64,000 nucleotides of DNA from Caulobacter sp. NIBR1757 (GTDB taxonomy: Bacteria; Pseudomonadota; Alphaproteobacteria; Caulobacterales; Caulobacteraceae): NCBI RefSeq assembly GCF_027912495.1, contig NZ_CP115463.1:3794501-3858500 (forward strand), in the 5' to 3' direction. A model generated the notes under the pieces. The model saw only the letters and a list, made by a program, of their open reading frames with translations, did not search any database and had not been told where the DNA came from. Made by a program: the position numbers and the translations under genes. Positions 52,088-61,216 of this stretch are shown here, piece by piece. Each line of letters begins with the position of its first letter. Within the stretch, counting starts at the first letter, position 1.

Positions 52088-55000
52088 CTAACGCAGCCAG
52101 TCGGCCATGCTGGGGGTGTCGGTCACCCTGTACACCTCACCCCGCGGATCAAGGAACAGCCGCTCCATCTCACCCCTGTTGAACGGCCGCGAACCCAGCC
52201 GCCCGAACACCGCCATCTGGTTGCCGGTTTCATCGACGGCGCGGTCGCGGTCGAGGCCGCGGGAGAGGGCGAAGGCGGGGGTCCTGGTCCTGGCCCAGGC
52301 GATCAGTTCGGGAACCGGGGCCGGGGAGAAGCCGTAGAAGTTGGGCTGGGTGGCCGGGCTGTTCAGCTGCACCACCTTCAGGCCGTTGCGGCCGTCGGCG
52401 ACGTAGGCGAACAGGCTGGCGTTGGTCGAGGCGACGATGACGTCCCGCGCGTCGTTCAGGCGGCCGTCGAAGGTGACGCGCTGGAAGAGGCGGGGGCTGC
52501 GCGGCCGCTCGATGTCGAGGATGACGAGCCCTTCCGTCCCCGCCGCCACATAGAGGTAGGTGCGGGCGGCGTAGAGGCGGCGGGCGTCCTTCAGCGGCAC
52601 GACGGCGCCGGGAATGGCGGTCGGGCGATCCAGGCGGGTGATGTCGAGGACGCGGACCCCCTCGCGGTCGGTGACGAACAGGTAGCGGAACTGCACGGCG
52701 CTGGCGCGAACGTCCGTCAACGGAACCGTCGCGGCGTGGCGCGGCTTCAGGGGATCGTCGAGATCGACCACCACCAGCCCGGCGTCGGCGGCGATATAGG
52801 CGTAGCGGCCGGCCAGGGTGATGTGCCGCGCGCCGTTCAGCACCCCGCCCGGGTTCCACGTCACCGCCCGTTTCAGCCTGTTGTTACGCGGTTCGCCGTC
52901 GGCCAGGGTGTCGACGTTGACGGCGATCAGCCCCTCCCTGGCGTCGGTAACGAAGGCGTAGTGGTAGATGGGGTGGAAGGGCTGCTCGAGGTTCTCTTCG
53001 CGCATCATCGGGGTGTTGCGCGCGGGATTGATCGGCTGGTTGGTCGGCAGGGCCATGCAGGTGGCGTTGGCGCTGGCGACATGGGTGTCGTGGCCGGCGC
53101 CGGAGAAGGGGGCGGTGACGATACGTTCGGAGACGCCCTTGTTGCCGATGTTGGCGACGTCATAGACCCGGAAGCCGCCCCGGCCCTCGGCGACATACAT
53201 GTACTCTCCGCGCAGCTGCAGGCAGCGGACGTCGCCGCCGGCCCCCTGGCGCACATTGGCGAACTCTTCCATCGACCCGTCCTTCGACCGGCGGGTCCAG
53301 TTGGAGAGCAGGCGGTTTCGGCCGAGGTGCGACTGGTAGAAGTCGGGATAGGCGTACTTCTGCAGATAGGAGCCGAGCACCGCCTGCGGCTCGTCCCACT
53401 CGGTCACCCGGATGGCCTCGAAGCCGCCCTCCGCCCCGACCCAGGCGTTCAGGCCGACGAAGTTGACCGTGCCCGTGCCCAGGGTCAGCAGCTGGGCCAT
53501 GATGGCGTTGTTGTCCTCGGCCGCCGAGACGTGACAGTCGGTGCAGGTCTTGGTCTCGGTGGTCCGCACCGTGTGCGGGAAGTGGGGCGCGAAGGCCTGG
53601 CTGGAGAAGCCCGCCGCCGAGACCGGCGGCTGCTGAATATAGATGCGCTCGCGGTTGATGTTGGTCGAACTGAGCACCAGGGCCGATGACGAGCGCACCG
53701 GGGCGATGACGCCGCCCCGGGTCAGCTGGTGCTTGCCCAGCTGGAACATGTCGTCGCGCGCCACCTGCGGATTGTAGGTGGCGTAGTTGCGGCTCTCCCC
53801 GCCCTGGTCGCGATGGCTGCCGGCCTTCCAGTTGGCCTCGATCGGCAGGTGGCAGCCGCCGCAGGACGGGGTCCAGCTGGTGTGACAGGTGAAGCAGGCG
53901 ATCTCGGCCTCGGGGTGGGCGAGGTCCTTGTCGGCGACACCCGAACCGAAGGCGAGCGGCTTGCGGCCGGCGACGCCCTTGCTCATCAGCTTGGCGCGGG
54001 CCGATTTGGCATTGAAGGTGGGACTGGTCGGATCGACGGCGTCCTTCACCAGCGACACCTCCCACTCCAGCTTCGGATCGACGATGGAGCGCTGCATCAA
54101 CACCCGCCGCCCGTCGCGCTGCAGCCATTCGAAGCGGCGCTGGCCGTCGGGATTGCGCAGGACCATCAGGTCCGTGCCGCCGGGCGGCGCGGCCGGGCCG
54201 CTGGTGCGCAGGTTGGGATACTTGCGGGCGTTGCCGTGGCAGTCCTTGCAGGAGATCTCCACGGCCGAGGCGACCTCGCCCATGATCAGGCCGCTGCCGT
54301 GGCTGTCCTGGGCGAAGTGGCAGTCGGCGCACTGCATGCCCTTCTCGGCGTGGATATCCATCATATGGACGGTCTTGCCCGGATTGGTCCCGGCCGGAAC
54401 GAACTCGCCCTCGCCCTTCCTGCGCCATTTCTCCGGGTCGTCCGGGCCGACGATCTTGCCGTCCTTGTCCAGCAGGTTGCCGGCCCGGTCGCGCTTGAAC
54501 ACGCCGCGGAAGTTCCAGCCGTGGCCGTGGTAGTCGGCGAACTGGGTATCCTTGAGGTCCTTGTTGAGACCGTAGACGTTGCGCATGAAGTCGAGGTCGG
54601 CCCACAGGCCCTTGGGCGCCGCGCCTTCGGGGTTGCGGTCGTTGGTCTGGCGGATCTCGTGATCGGTGGGGTATTTCTGGGTCTTCGGCCACATCGACGG
54701 GGCGTCAGCCTCGTAGTCCCACATGGTGTAGCCAAGGTAGCTGTTCAGGAACATGTTGGGCTGGTGCATGTGGCAGTTCATGCACTGCGACGTCGGGATG
54801 GCGCGGCTGAAGACGTGTTTCAGCGGATGGCCTGGAGCGGCCTTGTCGATGGTCGGATCGGTGGTCTGGCTTTGGCCGTCGCGGCCGAATTTCGCATAGG
54901 TCAGGCTGTGCCGGGGCTCGCGGTCGTTGGCGTAGATGACGTGGCAGCTGGCGCAGCCGGAGGAACGGTAGTCCCCCGGCTGGTCATTGGTGCCCAGGAA

Positions 55001-55966
55001 CCAGGTGTAGGGATCGTTCAGCCGGGTCTTGTGGATGTTGAGCACCGGGACGGCGATACGCAGGCCGGTGCCGGGGCCCCGGTTCGACTGGCGGATGTCG
55101 GGCCGGCCGGCCTCTTCCAGCCGCTGGGTCTGGCCGGTGGAATTGGGCAGGCCGATCTCGGGGAACTGGGTGTTGATGTTACGCCCGCCGCGCTCGAACA
55201 CCCGGAACACGTCAGCCGGCGGCACGACCTGCCAGGTCGGCAGCGGGTAGAGCACCGGCAGGGCGCCGCGCGCCGCCTGCGCCTGGGTGACCGTGCCGGC
55301 CGGCCGGCCGGGGGAGACGATCTTCGCCGGCTCGCCCTGCGGCGTGTAGGACTCGCCGACCATGTAGCGTTTGAACGGCAGGATGCCGTTGTTGTAGCTG
55401 GCCCCGCCGAAGAACATCGCCCCCGTCGCCATCAGGGAGCGTTCGTTGGCCTCGATCAGCCCCATGTGGCAGGCGCCGCACGCCTGGCGGGCGACGCGGT
55501 AGTCGCCCGGATTGACGAAGCGGATGAACTCCGGCGACTCGCGATTGAGCAGGGAATAGCTGCGCTTGGGGTTGGCGGAGCCCGGCCAGCCCCAGGCTTT
55601 GGGATAGCGCGGCAGGACGTGGGCCTTGTCGCGGACGGCGATATAGCCGGCGCTGTCCTTCGCCGTGCCGGCCGGCAAGGCCGCCCCGGCGTCGCCGCCG
55701 TGGCAGTCGGTGCAGCCGATGACCACGGCCGGTGACGCATGCATCGATACCGAGTCCACGGGCGCGTGGCAGCTCATGCAGCCGGCGCTCCTGGCCTTCG
55801 CCTCGGCCGGGGCCTGACCGGCCTTGGCCGGCGGGGCGACGGCGTAGGTCCGGGCAACCGGCTTTTCCTCCTCCCCGGCGCGGGCCAGGGCGGAGGCCGT
55901 CGTCAGGCCGAGCGCCGCGACGGCCAGGGCTCCGAGCAGCCAGCGCTTGACGCCCCCCGCCCGCAT
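52088..55966 (-). CDS. Large decaheme cytochrome c with C-terminal LVIVD beta-propeller
   Basis: A 1292-residue exported protein. A signal peptide (WLLGALAVAALGLTTASALA) is followed by about 800 residues with ten CxxCH motifs (CMSCH, CTDCH, CGACH, CASCH, CMNCH, CADCH, CKDCH, CFTCH, CGGCH, CTDCH). From about residue 910 come repeats of the LVIVD type (YMYVAEGRGGFRVYDV, YAYIAADAGLVVVDLDDP, YLFVTDREGVRVLDITR, YLYVAAGTEGLVILDIERP, FAYVADGRNGLKVVQL) forming a probable propeller. It starts directly after the barrel gene stop (TGAATG). It likely conducts electrons through or at the outer membrane; the propeller may bind a partner or surface ligand. Confidence 0.93.
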   Translation of the reverse strand: MRAGGVKRWLLGALAVAALGLTTASALARAGEEEKPVARTYAVAPPAKAGQAPAEAKARSAGCMSCHAPVDSVSMHASPAVVIGCTDCHGGDAGAALPAGTAKDSAGYIAVRDKAHVLPRYPKAWGWPGSANPKRSYSLLNRESPEFIRFVNPGDYRVARQACGACHMGLIEANERSLMATGAMFFGGASYNNGILPFKRYMVGESYTPQGEPAKIVSPGRPAGTVTQAQAARGALPVLYPLPTWQVVPPADVFRVFERGGRNINTQFPEIGLPNSTGQTQRLEEAGRPDIRQSNRGPGTGLRIAVPVLNIHKTRLNDPYTWFLGTNDQPGDYRSSGCASCHVIYANDREPRHSLTYAKFGRDGQSQTTDPTIDKAAPGHPLKHVFSRAIPTSQCMNCHMHQPNMFLNSYLGYTMWDYEADAPSMWPKTQKYPTDHEIRQTNDRNPEGAAPKGLWADLDFMRNVYGLNKDLKDTQFADYHGHGWNFRGVFKRDRAGNLLDKDGKIVGPDDPEKWRRKGEGEFVPAGTNPGKTVHMMDIHAEKGMQCADCHFAQDSHGSGLIMGEVASAVEISCKDCHGNARKYPNLRTSGPAAPPGGTDLMVLRNPDGQRRFEWLQRDGRRVLMQRSIVDPKLEWEVSLVKDAVDPTSPTFNAKSARAKLMSKGVAGRKPLAFGSGVADKDLAHPEAEIACFTCHTSWTPSCGGCHLPIEANWKAGSHRDQGGESRNYATYNPQVARDDMFQLGKHQLTRGGVIAPVRSSSALVLSSTNINRERIYIQQPPVSAAGFSSQAFAPHFPHTVRTTETKTCTDCHVSAAEDNNAIMAQLLTLGTGTVNFVGLNAWVGAEGGFEAIRVTEWDEPQAVLGSYLQKYAYPDFYQSHLGRNRLLSNWTRRSKDGSMEEFANVRQGAGGDVRCLQLRGEYMYVAEGRGGFRVYDVANIGNKGVSERIVTAPFSGAGHDTHVASANATCMALPTNQPINPARNTPMMREENLEQPFHPIYHYAFVTDAREGLIAVNVDTLADGEPRNNRLKRAVTWNPGGVLNGARHITLAGRYAYIAADAGLVVVDLDDPLKPRHAATVPLTDVRASAVQFRYLFVTDREGVRVLDITRLDRPTAIPGAVVPLKDARRLYAARTYLYVAAGTEGLVILDIERPRSPRLFQRVTFDGRLNDARDVIVASTNASLFAYVADGRNGLKVVQLNSPATQPNFYGFSPAPVPELIAWARTRTPAFALSRGLDRDRAVDETGNQMAVFGRLGSRPFNRGEMERLFLDPRGEVYRVTDTPSMADWLR

Positions 55967-57910
55967 TCAGAAGGCCAGCGTCGCGTTGAGCAGGATCGAA
56001 TAGTAGCGGTCGTCGCGCTCTGAATTGGTGAACAGGTCGCCGAAACCGTCGCCCGGCTCGAACAGGGCGCCGGACGCCCGGACCACGATGTTCTGGGTCA
56101 TCCAGGGCCGCCAGACGGCCCCGACCGAGACGTCGAGGCCCAACTCCTTCGGGATCGAGCCCTCGTTGCGCAGCACCTGGACGGTGATGGTGTCGTCGAA
56201 CCACAGGTGGTTGATGTTGCCGGTCAGGCGGACCTGGGGCGTGACATCGAAATCGGCGCCCAGGCCGACCAGCATGGTCCCGGGGTTGTTGAAGTTCGAC
56301 TGCCCCTCTTCCTTCGACGAGCGCAGGGAATTGAGAATGCCGTTGCGGCCGTTGACGCCCACCGCCCGGCCGCCGCCGGCGAAGGGGATCGACTGGCGGA
56401 TCCAGTAGCTGGTGTCGGCCCCGGCGAACTGCGGGTTCTCGAAGATGGCGTCGAAGCCCTTCTCGACGTTGTCGTAGGGGTCGTCGTCGCCCGAGGCGTA
56501 GAGGAAGGAGCCGCGCAGCCGCACCCAGTCGAAGTCGATCGAGGGTTCGAGGGCGGCGAACCAGGCGCGGATGTCGGCCGGCTTGCTGGTGAAGATCGAA
56601 TTGCGGTCCTCGCCGACCGCCCCGTAGAGGCTGCCGGACAGGTTCAGCCGGCCAATCCGTCCGTCTGCGGAGTATCCCAGGTAGAGGACGTCGTAGTCGC
56701 GGGGGCGCAGGTTGCCGATCAGGGCCGGGCGGACCGGAAAGCCGTTGTCGTCGACCTGGATGTCGTCGGCCTCGTCGTTGCGGTTGTAGACGGCGGTGAC
56801 CTGCGAGGTCATGCCGGGGACCGGGAAATCCTGGCGATAGAGGTTGGCGACGAACAGCTGGTCGTCGCGCAGGTTCTGGGTGACGTCGTTGAGGCCGCTG
56901 TTGGTGTCCTTCTCGACCCGCCAGAAGAAGGCCAGGTTGTACTGCCAGCGATTGTTGTCGCGGTTGCCGAACAGGCGGACGCCCAGCTGGTTGTCCTGGA
57001 ACAAGAAGCCCCGGAAGTCGGCGTTGAACGGCTGGATACCGACCCGTATGGAATCGAAGTCGTAGCGGTCGGAGACGTTGCGCAGGTGGTAGTCTACGAA
57101 GGCTTCCTGAATCCCGACGAACCAGTCCTCGCGCTCGGTGTCGCGGCTGGGCTTGACCGACAGGATGCGGCGCTCGGAGATGTCGGCGTAATTATAGTTG
57201 AAGGCCAGGGTGACCCGGGCCTCGAAGTCCGGCGGCTTGAAGGCGGTCGAGCCCTCGATGAAGGCGAGGCCGGCGATGAAGGTCTGGGAGGCGACCAGGC
57301 TGTCGGCGCGGCCGAAGACGTCGTTGCTGCCCGAGCCGGAGGTGGTCTGCACGCCGACGGGGACCGGGAAGCTGCGCGGCTCGATGACTGTGTCCATGAC
57401 GCCGGTGAAGACCAGGAAGCGGTCCTCGGTGCCGGGGATCGGCCGGTCGCCCTTGAAGCTGTTCTGGTTGTAGGGATCGAACCAGTTGTCCCGGACCCCG
57501 AACTGGTCGGCCAGGCGCCAGCGGTCGGGGATGGGGAAATGGTCGGTCGGGAAGGCTTCCGGCGGCGGGGCGTTCACCGCGCCGGGGTTCTCCTGCGGAT
57601 CGCGGTCGGGATAGGTCTCGACGCGGCCCGGGCGGCGGCGCCAGGGCAGCCATTCGACTATCGAGTCCTCGGGCGCCGGTGCGGCGGCCGGGGCATTGAG
57701 CCCCAGGTCGGGCGGCGGCGGCGCAGGCGCGCGGCCCAGGATCCTGCCGGTGGGTGTCGGCTCGGAATCGTCGGGCTGTTCGGCGGCCTGCTGCCGCGCC
57801 GCCTCGACGGCCTGGTCGATCGCCGAGCCCTCCGCCGCCCAGGCGCCACCGGCCAGCAGCGCGGCGATGGCCACGCTCCCCAGCAGCAGGACGGGGCGGA
57901 CGGCGATCAT
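55967..57910 (-). CDS. Outer-membrane beta-barrel protein (porin-cytochrome partner type)
   Basis: A 647-residue protein with a signal peptide (VLLLGSVAIAALLAGGAWA), a Pro/Ala-rich 80-residue periplasmic N-terminus and then alternating amphipathic strands rich in aromatic residues (FEARVTLAFNYNYADISER, YDFDSIRVGIQPFNADFRGF, WQYNLAFFWRVEK). It ends with LLNATLAF, the terminal Phe typical of BAM substrates. Length allows roughly 20-26 strands. The layout resembles DUF1302/MtrB-like barrels, and its place between two cytochrome genes suggests it holds a cytochrome across the outer membrane. The start is ATG 57910, 1 nt after the lipoprotein stop. Confidence 0.85.
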   Translation of the reverse strand: MIAVRPVLLLGSVAIAALLAGGAWAAEGSAIDQAVEAARQQAAEQPDDSEPTPTGRILGRAPAPPPPDLGLNAPAAAPAPEDSIVEWLPWRRRPGRVETYPDRDPQENPGAVNAPPPEAFPTDHFPIPDRWRLADQFGVRDNWFDPYNQNSFKGDRPIPGTEDRFLVFTGVMDTVIEPRSFPVPVGVQTTSGSGSNDVFGRADSLVASQTFIAGLAFIEGSTAFKPPDFEARVTLAFNYNYADISERRILSVKPSRDTEREDWFVGIQEAFVDYHLRNVSDRYDFDSIRVGIQPFNADFRGFLFQDNQLGVRLFGNRDNNRWQYNLAFFWRVEKDTNSGLNDVTQNLRDDQLFVANLYRQDFPVPGMTSQVTAVYNRNDEADDIQVDDNGFPVRPALIGNLRPRDYDVLYLGYSADGRIGRLNLSGSLYGAVGEDRNSIFTSKPADIRAWFAALEPSIDFDWVRLRGSFLYASGDDDPYDNVEKGFDAIFENPQFAGADTSYWIRQSIPFAGGGRAVGVNGRNGILNSLRSSKEEGQSNFNNPGTMLVGLGADFDVTPQVRLTGNINHLWFDDTITVQVLRNEGSIPKELGLDVSVGAVWRPWMTQNIVVRASGALFEPGDGFGDLFTNSERDDRYYSILLNATLAF

Positions 57911-57911
57911 C

Positions 57912-59894
57912 TCAGATCCCCGAGCAGACGTTGGAAGCGCCGCTGTCGATGTAGGGCGCGAAGGGGCAGTTGACGTAGCGCAGCCGTGTCGAGGTCGCGC
58001 CCTGGACGACGACGACGGTGTCGGAGCGGATGGAGGCGGCCGGATGGGCGATGGTCCCGCCGGCATTGAACAGGCCGAGGGCGCTGATCATGTCGTCCTG
58101 GTCGATGCCGTCGCCGGAGACGCCGATGGCGCCGACCAGCTGGCTGCCCCGATAGATGGGCGCGCCGCCGGGGAATATCTGCAGGCCGTTCTGCAGCCGG
58201 TTCTGGCCGGGCCGGGCGTCGGGCAGGGCCGTGCAGCGGGCCGGGGTGTCGGCCCCGCCGCCGTTCACGAAGGTCAGGTGCTGGCCGAGGTTGCCGAGCA
58301 CCAGGGCCGATTGCAGGCCGGTCGAGAAGGGGCTCCAGTCGGCGATCGACCGCGACAGCGGGCCGGGCGGCCGGCCGACCTCGCCGTCCGGGAAGTAGGG
58401 CCGGTGCAGGTTGCCGATGGCCCGGACCGAGACGCCGATGGTTCCGGTCAGGGCGTCGGGGCGGGACAGGAAGGTGCGGGTGGCCGGGACGAAGGCGCGG
58501 ACATCGGCGCTGGGATCGGCCGACAGGTCGGCGCCGGCCGCGGGATGGCTCATGAAGGCGGCCGAGCGGGCCTTCTGCAGCGAGACATCGATGCCGAACA
58601 CCGGGGCGTCGGGCGAGCGGACGATGCCGAGGATGTCGCCATGGGTGTCGACCACCGAGATGGTCACCTGGGCGCGGCTGTCGAGCGGCCGCCGGATCTG
58701 GGCCCGGGCGTGACGCATGACCGCGAAGGCCTGCTCCAGCAGGCTACGCGCCTCGGCGGCGGTCAGCGGGGTGGCGACACTGCCGCCGTCGGCCCCGGCG
58801 GCCGGCGGGTAGCGATTGCCCCCCGCGCCGTTGGTCAGGACGAAGGCGTCCGGGTCGGCGAATTCGGCATCGGCGGCGTCGCGCACGCCGGAGCCCTCGG
58901 TCCCGAAGGTCTGGCCGGCGATGGCCGGGCCGGCGGCGTAGCCGGTGACCGCCACCAGGGCCCCCGTGCCGACCGGCAGGCTGGCGAAAGCCGGCGCGCT
59001 GGCCGGGGTGCTCATCAGGTCGGAGATCGTGGCGTCGCTGAAGCGCAGCGAGGTCCCATCGACGGTGATGCGGTCGGCCTTGATCTCGGCGGCGGCGTCG
59101 AGGCCGCTCATGGCGGCCAGGGCGATGATCTCTTCCAGGTCCTTGTCGACGTCGATGACGTTGGCGTCGAAACCGTAGTCGCCTTCGGCGATGACGCCGA
59201 CGCCGCCGACCAGCACCCCGCCCTTGTAGAGCGGAAAGCCGCCCGGATCGGCGGCCAGGCCGAGCGGCGAGCGCTTGGGACCCAGGAAGGCCGTGGCCCC
59301 GCCGCCGGCCGCATACCGTCGGTTCAAATCCGAACAGGGCAGCTGGCTGAACTGCACCCCGAACAGCGGACCGCTCTCCAGCCCGACCGCGCCGGGGGCC
59401 GGCGGGAAGTGCTGCTGGACGATCATGCTGGCCGTGCGGCTGGAGAAGGCGTTGCCAGCCGAGGAGAGGTAGGCGCCGGTCACCGCCTTGGCGATGGCGC
59501 CCGCCTCGGCCGGGGCGACGACGCCCTGGATGTCGCGGTTGGTCCCCGGCCCCGGGCGGATGGTGATGGTCGCCGGGGCGCCGGTCATCCGGTAGACGGC
59601 CAGAACGTTGCCGACCCGGTCGGTGACCGCGATCACCGCCGGCCGGCCGCGGGCCCGCGCCTCAGCCACGGCCCGGGCGAGGACGCCTTCGACATCGGCG
59701 ACGCTGAGCGCGGCCAGGCCCAGAGCCGGATAGACGGGCGTCGATCCACCGCCGCCGCCGCCGCCTCCACCGCCGCCACCTCCCCCACCGCCGCCGCCGC
59801 CTCCCCCACCGCCGCCGGAGCAACCGGCGACGACCAGCGAGGCCGCGACGATGACGCTGGTGACGGCGCGGCCCAGGAGGGAAGCCCGGATCAT
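57912..59894 (-). CDS. Tandem GlcG/HbpS-domain lipoprotein with 24-Gly tract
   Basis: A 660-residue lipoprotein. The lipobox LVVAGC is followed by Ser and 24 consecutive Gly, a flexible tether. Two GlcG/HbpS domains follow: the first has VSDVEGVLARAV-like helices and GGFPLYKGGVLVGGVGV, the second GGAPIYRGSQLVGAIGVSGDGIDQDDM, the family hallmark, each with an upstream AVTDRVGNVLAVYR or SVVDTHGDILGIVR strand pair. HbpS relatives bind heme or protect against peroxide. It lies in an operon with cytochrome genes, so a heme or redox role at the membrane surface is plausible. It overlaps the pentaheme gene by 4 nt and ends 1 nt before the barrel gene. Confidence 0.88.
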   Translation of the reverse strand: MIRASLLGRAVTSVIVAASLVVAGCSGGGGGGGGGGGGGGGGGGGGGGGGSTPVYPALGLAALSVADVEGVLARAVAEARARGRPAVIAVTDRVGNVLAVYRMTGAPATITIRPGPGTNRDIQGVVAPAEAGAIAKAVTGAYLSSAGNAFSSRTASMIVQQHFPPAPGAVGLESGPLFGVQFSQLPCSDLNRRYAAGGGATAFLGPKRSPLGLAADPGGFPLYKGGVLVGGVGVIAEGDYGFDANVIDVDKDLEEIIALAAMSGLDAAAEIKADRITVDGTSLRFSDATISDLMSTPASAPAFASLPVGTGALVAVTGYAAGPAIAGQTFGTEGSGVRDAADAEFADPDAFVLTNGAGGNRYPPAAGADGGSVATPLTAAEARSLLEQAFAVMRHARAQIRRPLDSRAQVTISVVDTHGDILGIVRSPDAPVFGIDVSLQKARSAAFMSHPAAGADLSADPSADVRAFVPATRTFLSRPDALTGTIGVSVRAIGNLHRPYFPDGEVGRPPGPLSRSIADWSPFSTGLQSALVLGNLGQHLTFVNGGGADTPARCTALPDARPGQNRLQNGLQIFPGGAPIYRGSQLVGAIGVSGDGIDQDDMISALGLFNAGGTIAHPAASIRSDTVVVVQGATSTRLRYVNCPFAPYIDSGASNVCSGI

Positions 59895-61216
59895 GTGACG
59901 CGCTCCAGGGCGGCCCGCACCCGGCCGAGGGCGGCGCGGAAGTCGCCCGGTCGATAGGCGTTGGGGTCTCTGACGGCGGCGTAGGCCGCCTCGATGTCGC
60001 GACGCATGCCGCCAGCCGCGCCGCCGCCGACGGCGCCCTGGCTGACGGCGGCGGTCAGCAGGGTGTCGACGGCCATCACCGCCTGGGCCCCGCCGCTGTA
60101 GTCGGTGTAGCGGACGGTCAGGGCGTCGCCGAGCACCAGCCGCAGGATGGCGACGGTGTCCCGGTCGCTGAAGCCGCGCCCGGCGAAGCGGTTGCCCAGC
60201 TGGGCCGTGGTGGCGCCCAGCCGCCTGGCGGCGGCCAGCATGCCGGCCCGGTCGCCGCCCATGGCCTGGTGGAAGGCCCGGGAGTCGGCCGCGAACCGCT
60301 GGGCCAGGTCCGGCGCGGCGATCTTCGCCGCCGCCGTCAGCAGGATCATGTTCTCGTCGTTGTAGGGCGGCGCGCCCCAGACGATCGGCCGCCCGGGATT
60401 GGCCCCGAACCGCACCGGCGGGTTCGCCTCGTCGCTGATCGCCCGGTGACAGCTGTGGCAGTCGAAGAAGTAGAATTCCGGGAAGACCCCCTCGCTGCCC
60501 TTCGACGAGGTGAACAGGGTCAGGGAACGCTCGAGCGCCAGGGCCTGGCCGACAGCCCAGCTGGTGACGCCGCTGACCGAGCGCTTGCGGGCGTGGTTCT
60601 GATAGCTGTTGAACAGGTCCAGCTCGAAGCTCATGCGGGGATGGCCGGCGGCCATCATCCGGTGGCTGACGAACTGCCCCGGCTTGTCGCTGCCGAAGTG
60701 GCAGTCGAGGCAGGTACCCGCGAGAACCCGGGGGTCTTCCAGCGCCCGCATGCCGCGGGCCCGGTTGTCGGCGCGGCTGGCCCCGACCGTGTAGTGGCTG
60801 GCCAGCCAGCCCTCCGACCCGCCGTGGCAGGATTCGCAGCCGACGCCGTCGGAGACCTGGAAAGTCGGGCCGCGACGGGCGGCGTTGTCGGTGTGGCAGC
60901 CGAGGCAGGCCGGGGCCCTGGACGCTTCGCCCATGCCGAGACGGTCGGCGATCTTCTGGGCCCAGGGGGTCTGCAGGCTGCGCCAGGCCTTCGAATGGGC
61001 GCCGGCGGCGCTGGTGTAATCCTGCCAGACGACCAACTCGTTCTGGCGCACCACGGCGCCGTCGCCGGCCCCGCGTCCGTGGCAGGTCGAGCCGGCGCAG
61101 CTGCCGACGCCGTTGTGCACGGCCTGCGAGGAGGCCGGGACGGCGAACAGCAGGGCGAGGACGAGACTCGCCCACGCCACGACGGCATTGACCTTGCCCG
61201 CGAGCAGACGCTCCAC
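59891..61216 (-). CDS. Periplasmic pentaheme cytochrome c (c554-like)
   Basis: A 441-residue exported cytochrome. A signal peptide (VVAWASLVLALLFAVPASSQA) is followed by an atypical CAGSTCH (CX4CH) site near residue 40, then CLGCH, CESCH, CLDCH and CHSCH. The first site sits in a block like those of c554-type multiheme proteins (GSCAGSTCHGRG...NELVVWQDYTSAAGAHSKAW). The last 170 residues lack heme motifs and are helical. It is the first gene of the four-gene cytochrome/barrel operon and overlaps the next by ATGA. It is the probable periplasmic entry point of the conduit. Confidence 0.9.
   Translation of the reverse strand: MERLLAGKVNAVVAWASLVLALLFAVPASSQAVHNGVGSCAGSTCHGRGAGDGAVVRQNELVVWQDYTSAAGAHSKAWRSLQTPWAQKIADRLGMGEASRAPACLGCHTDNAARRGPTFQVSDGVGCESCHGGSEGWLASHYTVGASRADNRARGMRALEDPRVLAGTCLDCHFGSDKPGQFVSHRMMAAGHPRMSFELDLFNSYQNHARKRSVSGVTSWAVGQALALERSLTLFTSSKGSEGVFPEFYFFDCHSCHRAISDEANPPVRFGANPGRPIVWGAPPYNDENMILLTAAAKIAAPDLAQRFAADSRAFHQAMGGDRAGMLAAARRLGATTAQLGNRFAGRGFSDRDTVAILRLVLGDALTVRYTDYSGGAQAVMAVDTLLTAAVSQGAVGGGAAGGMRRDIEAAYAAVRDPNAYRPGDFRAALGRVRAALERVT

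Noticed and set aside
59745-59816. GGN trinucleotide run considered as a microsatellite or CRISPR-like repeat
   Set aside because: It is in frame, encodes a Gly linker after a lipobox, and has no spacers; treated as part of the gene.
57912-61175. 1087-codon frame that adds an N-terminal region to the GlcG lipoprotein
   Set aside because: The added part is an out-of-frame reading of the pentaheme cytochrome gene; the lipoprotein signal begins at 59894.
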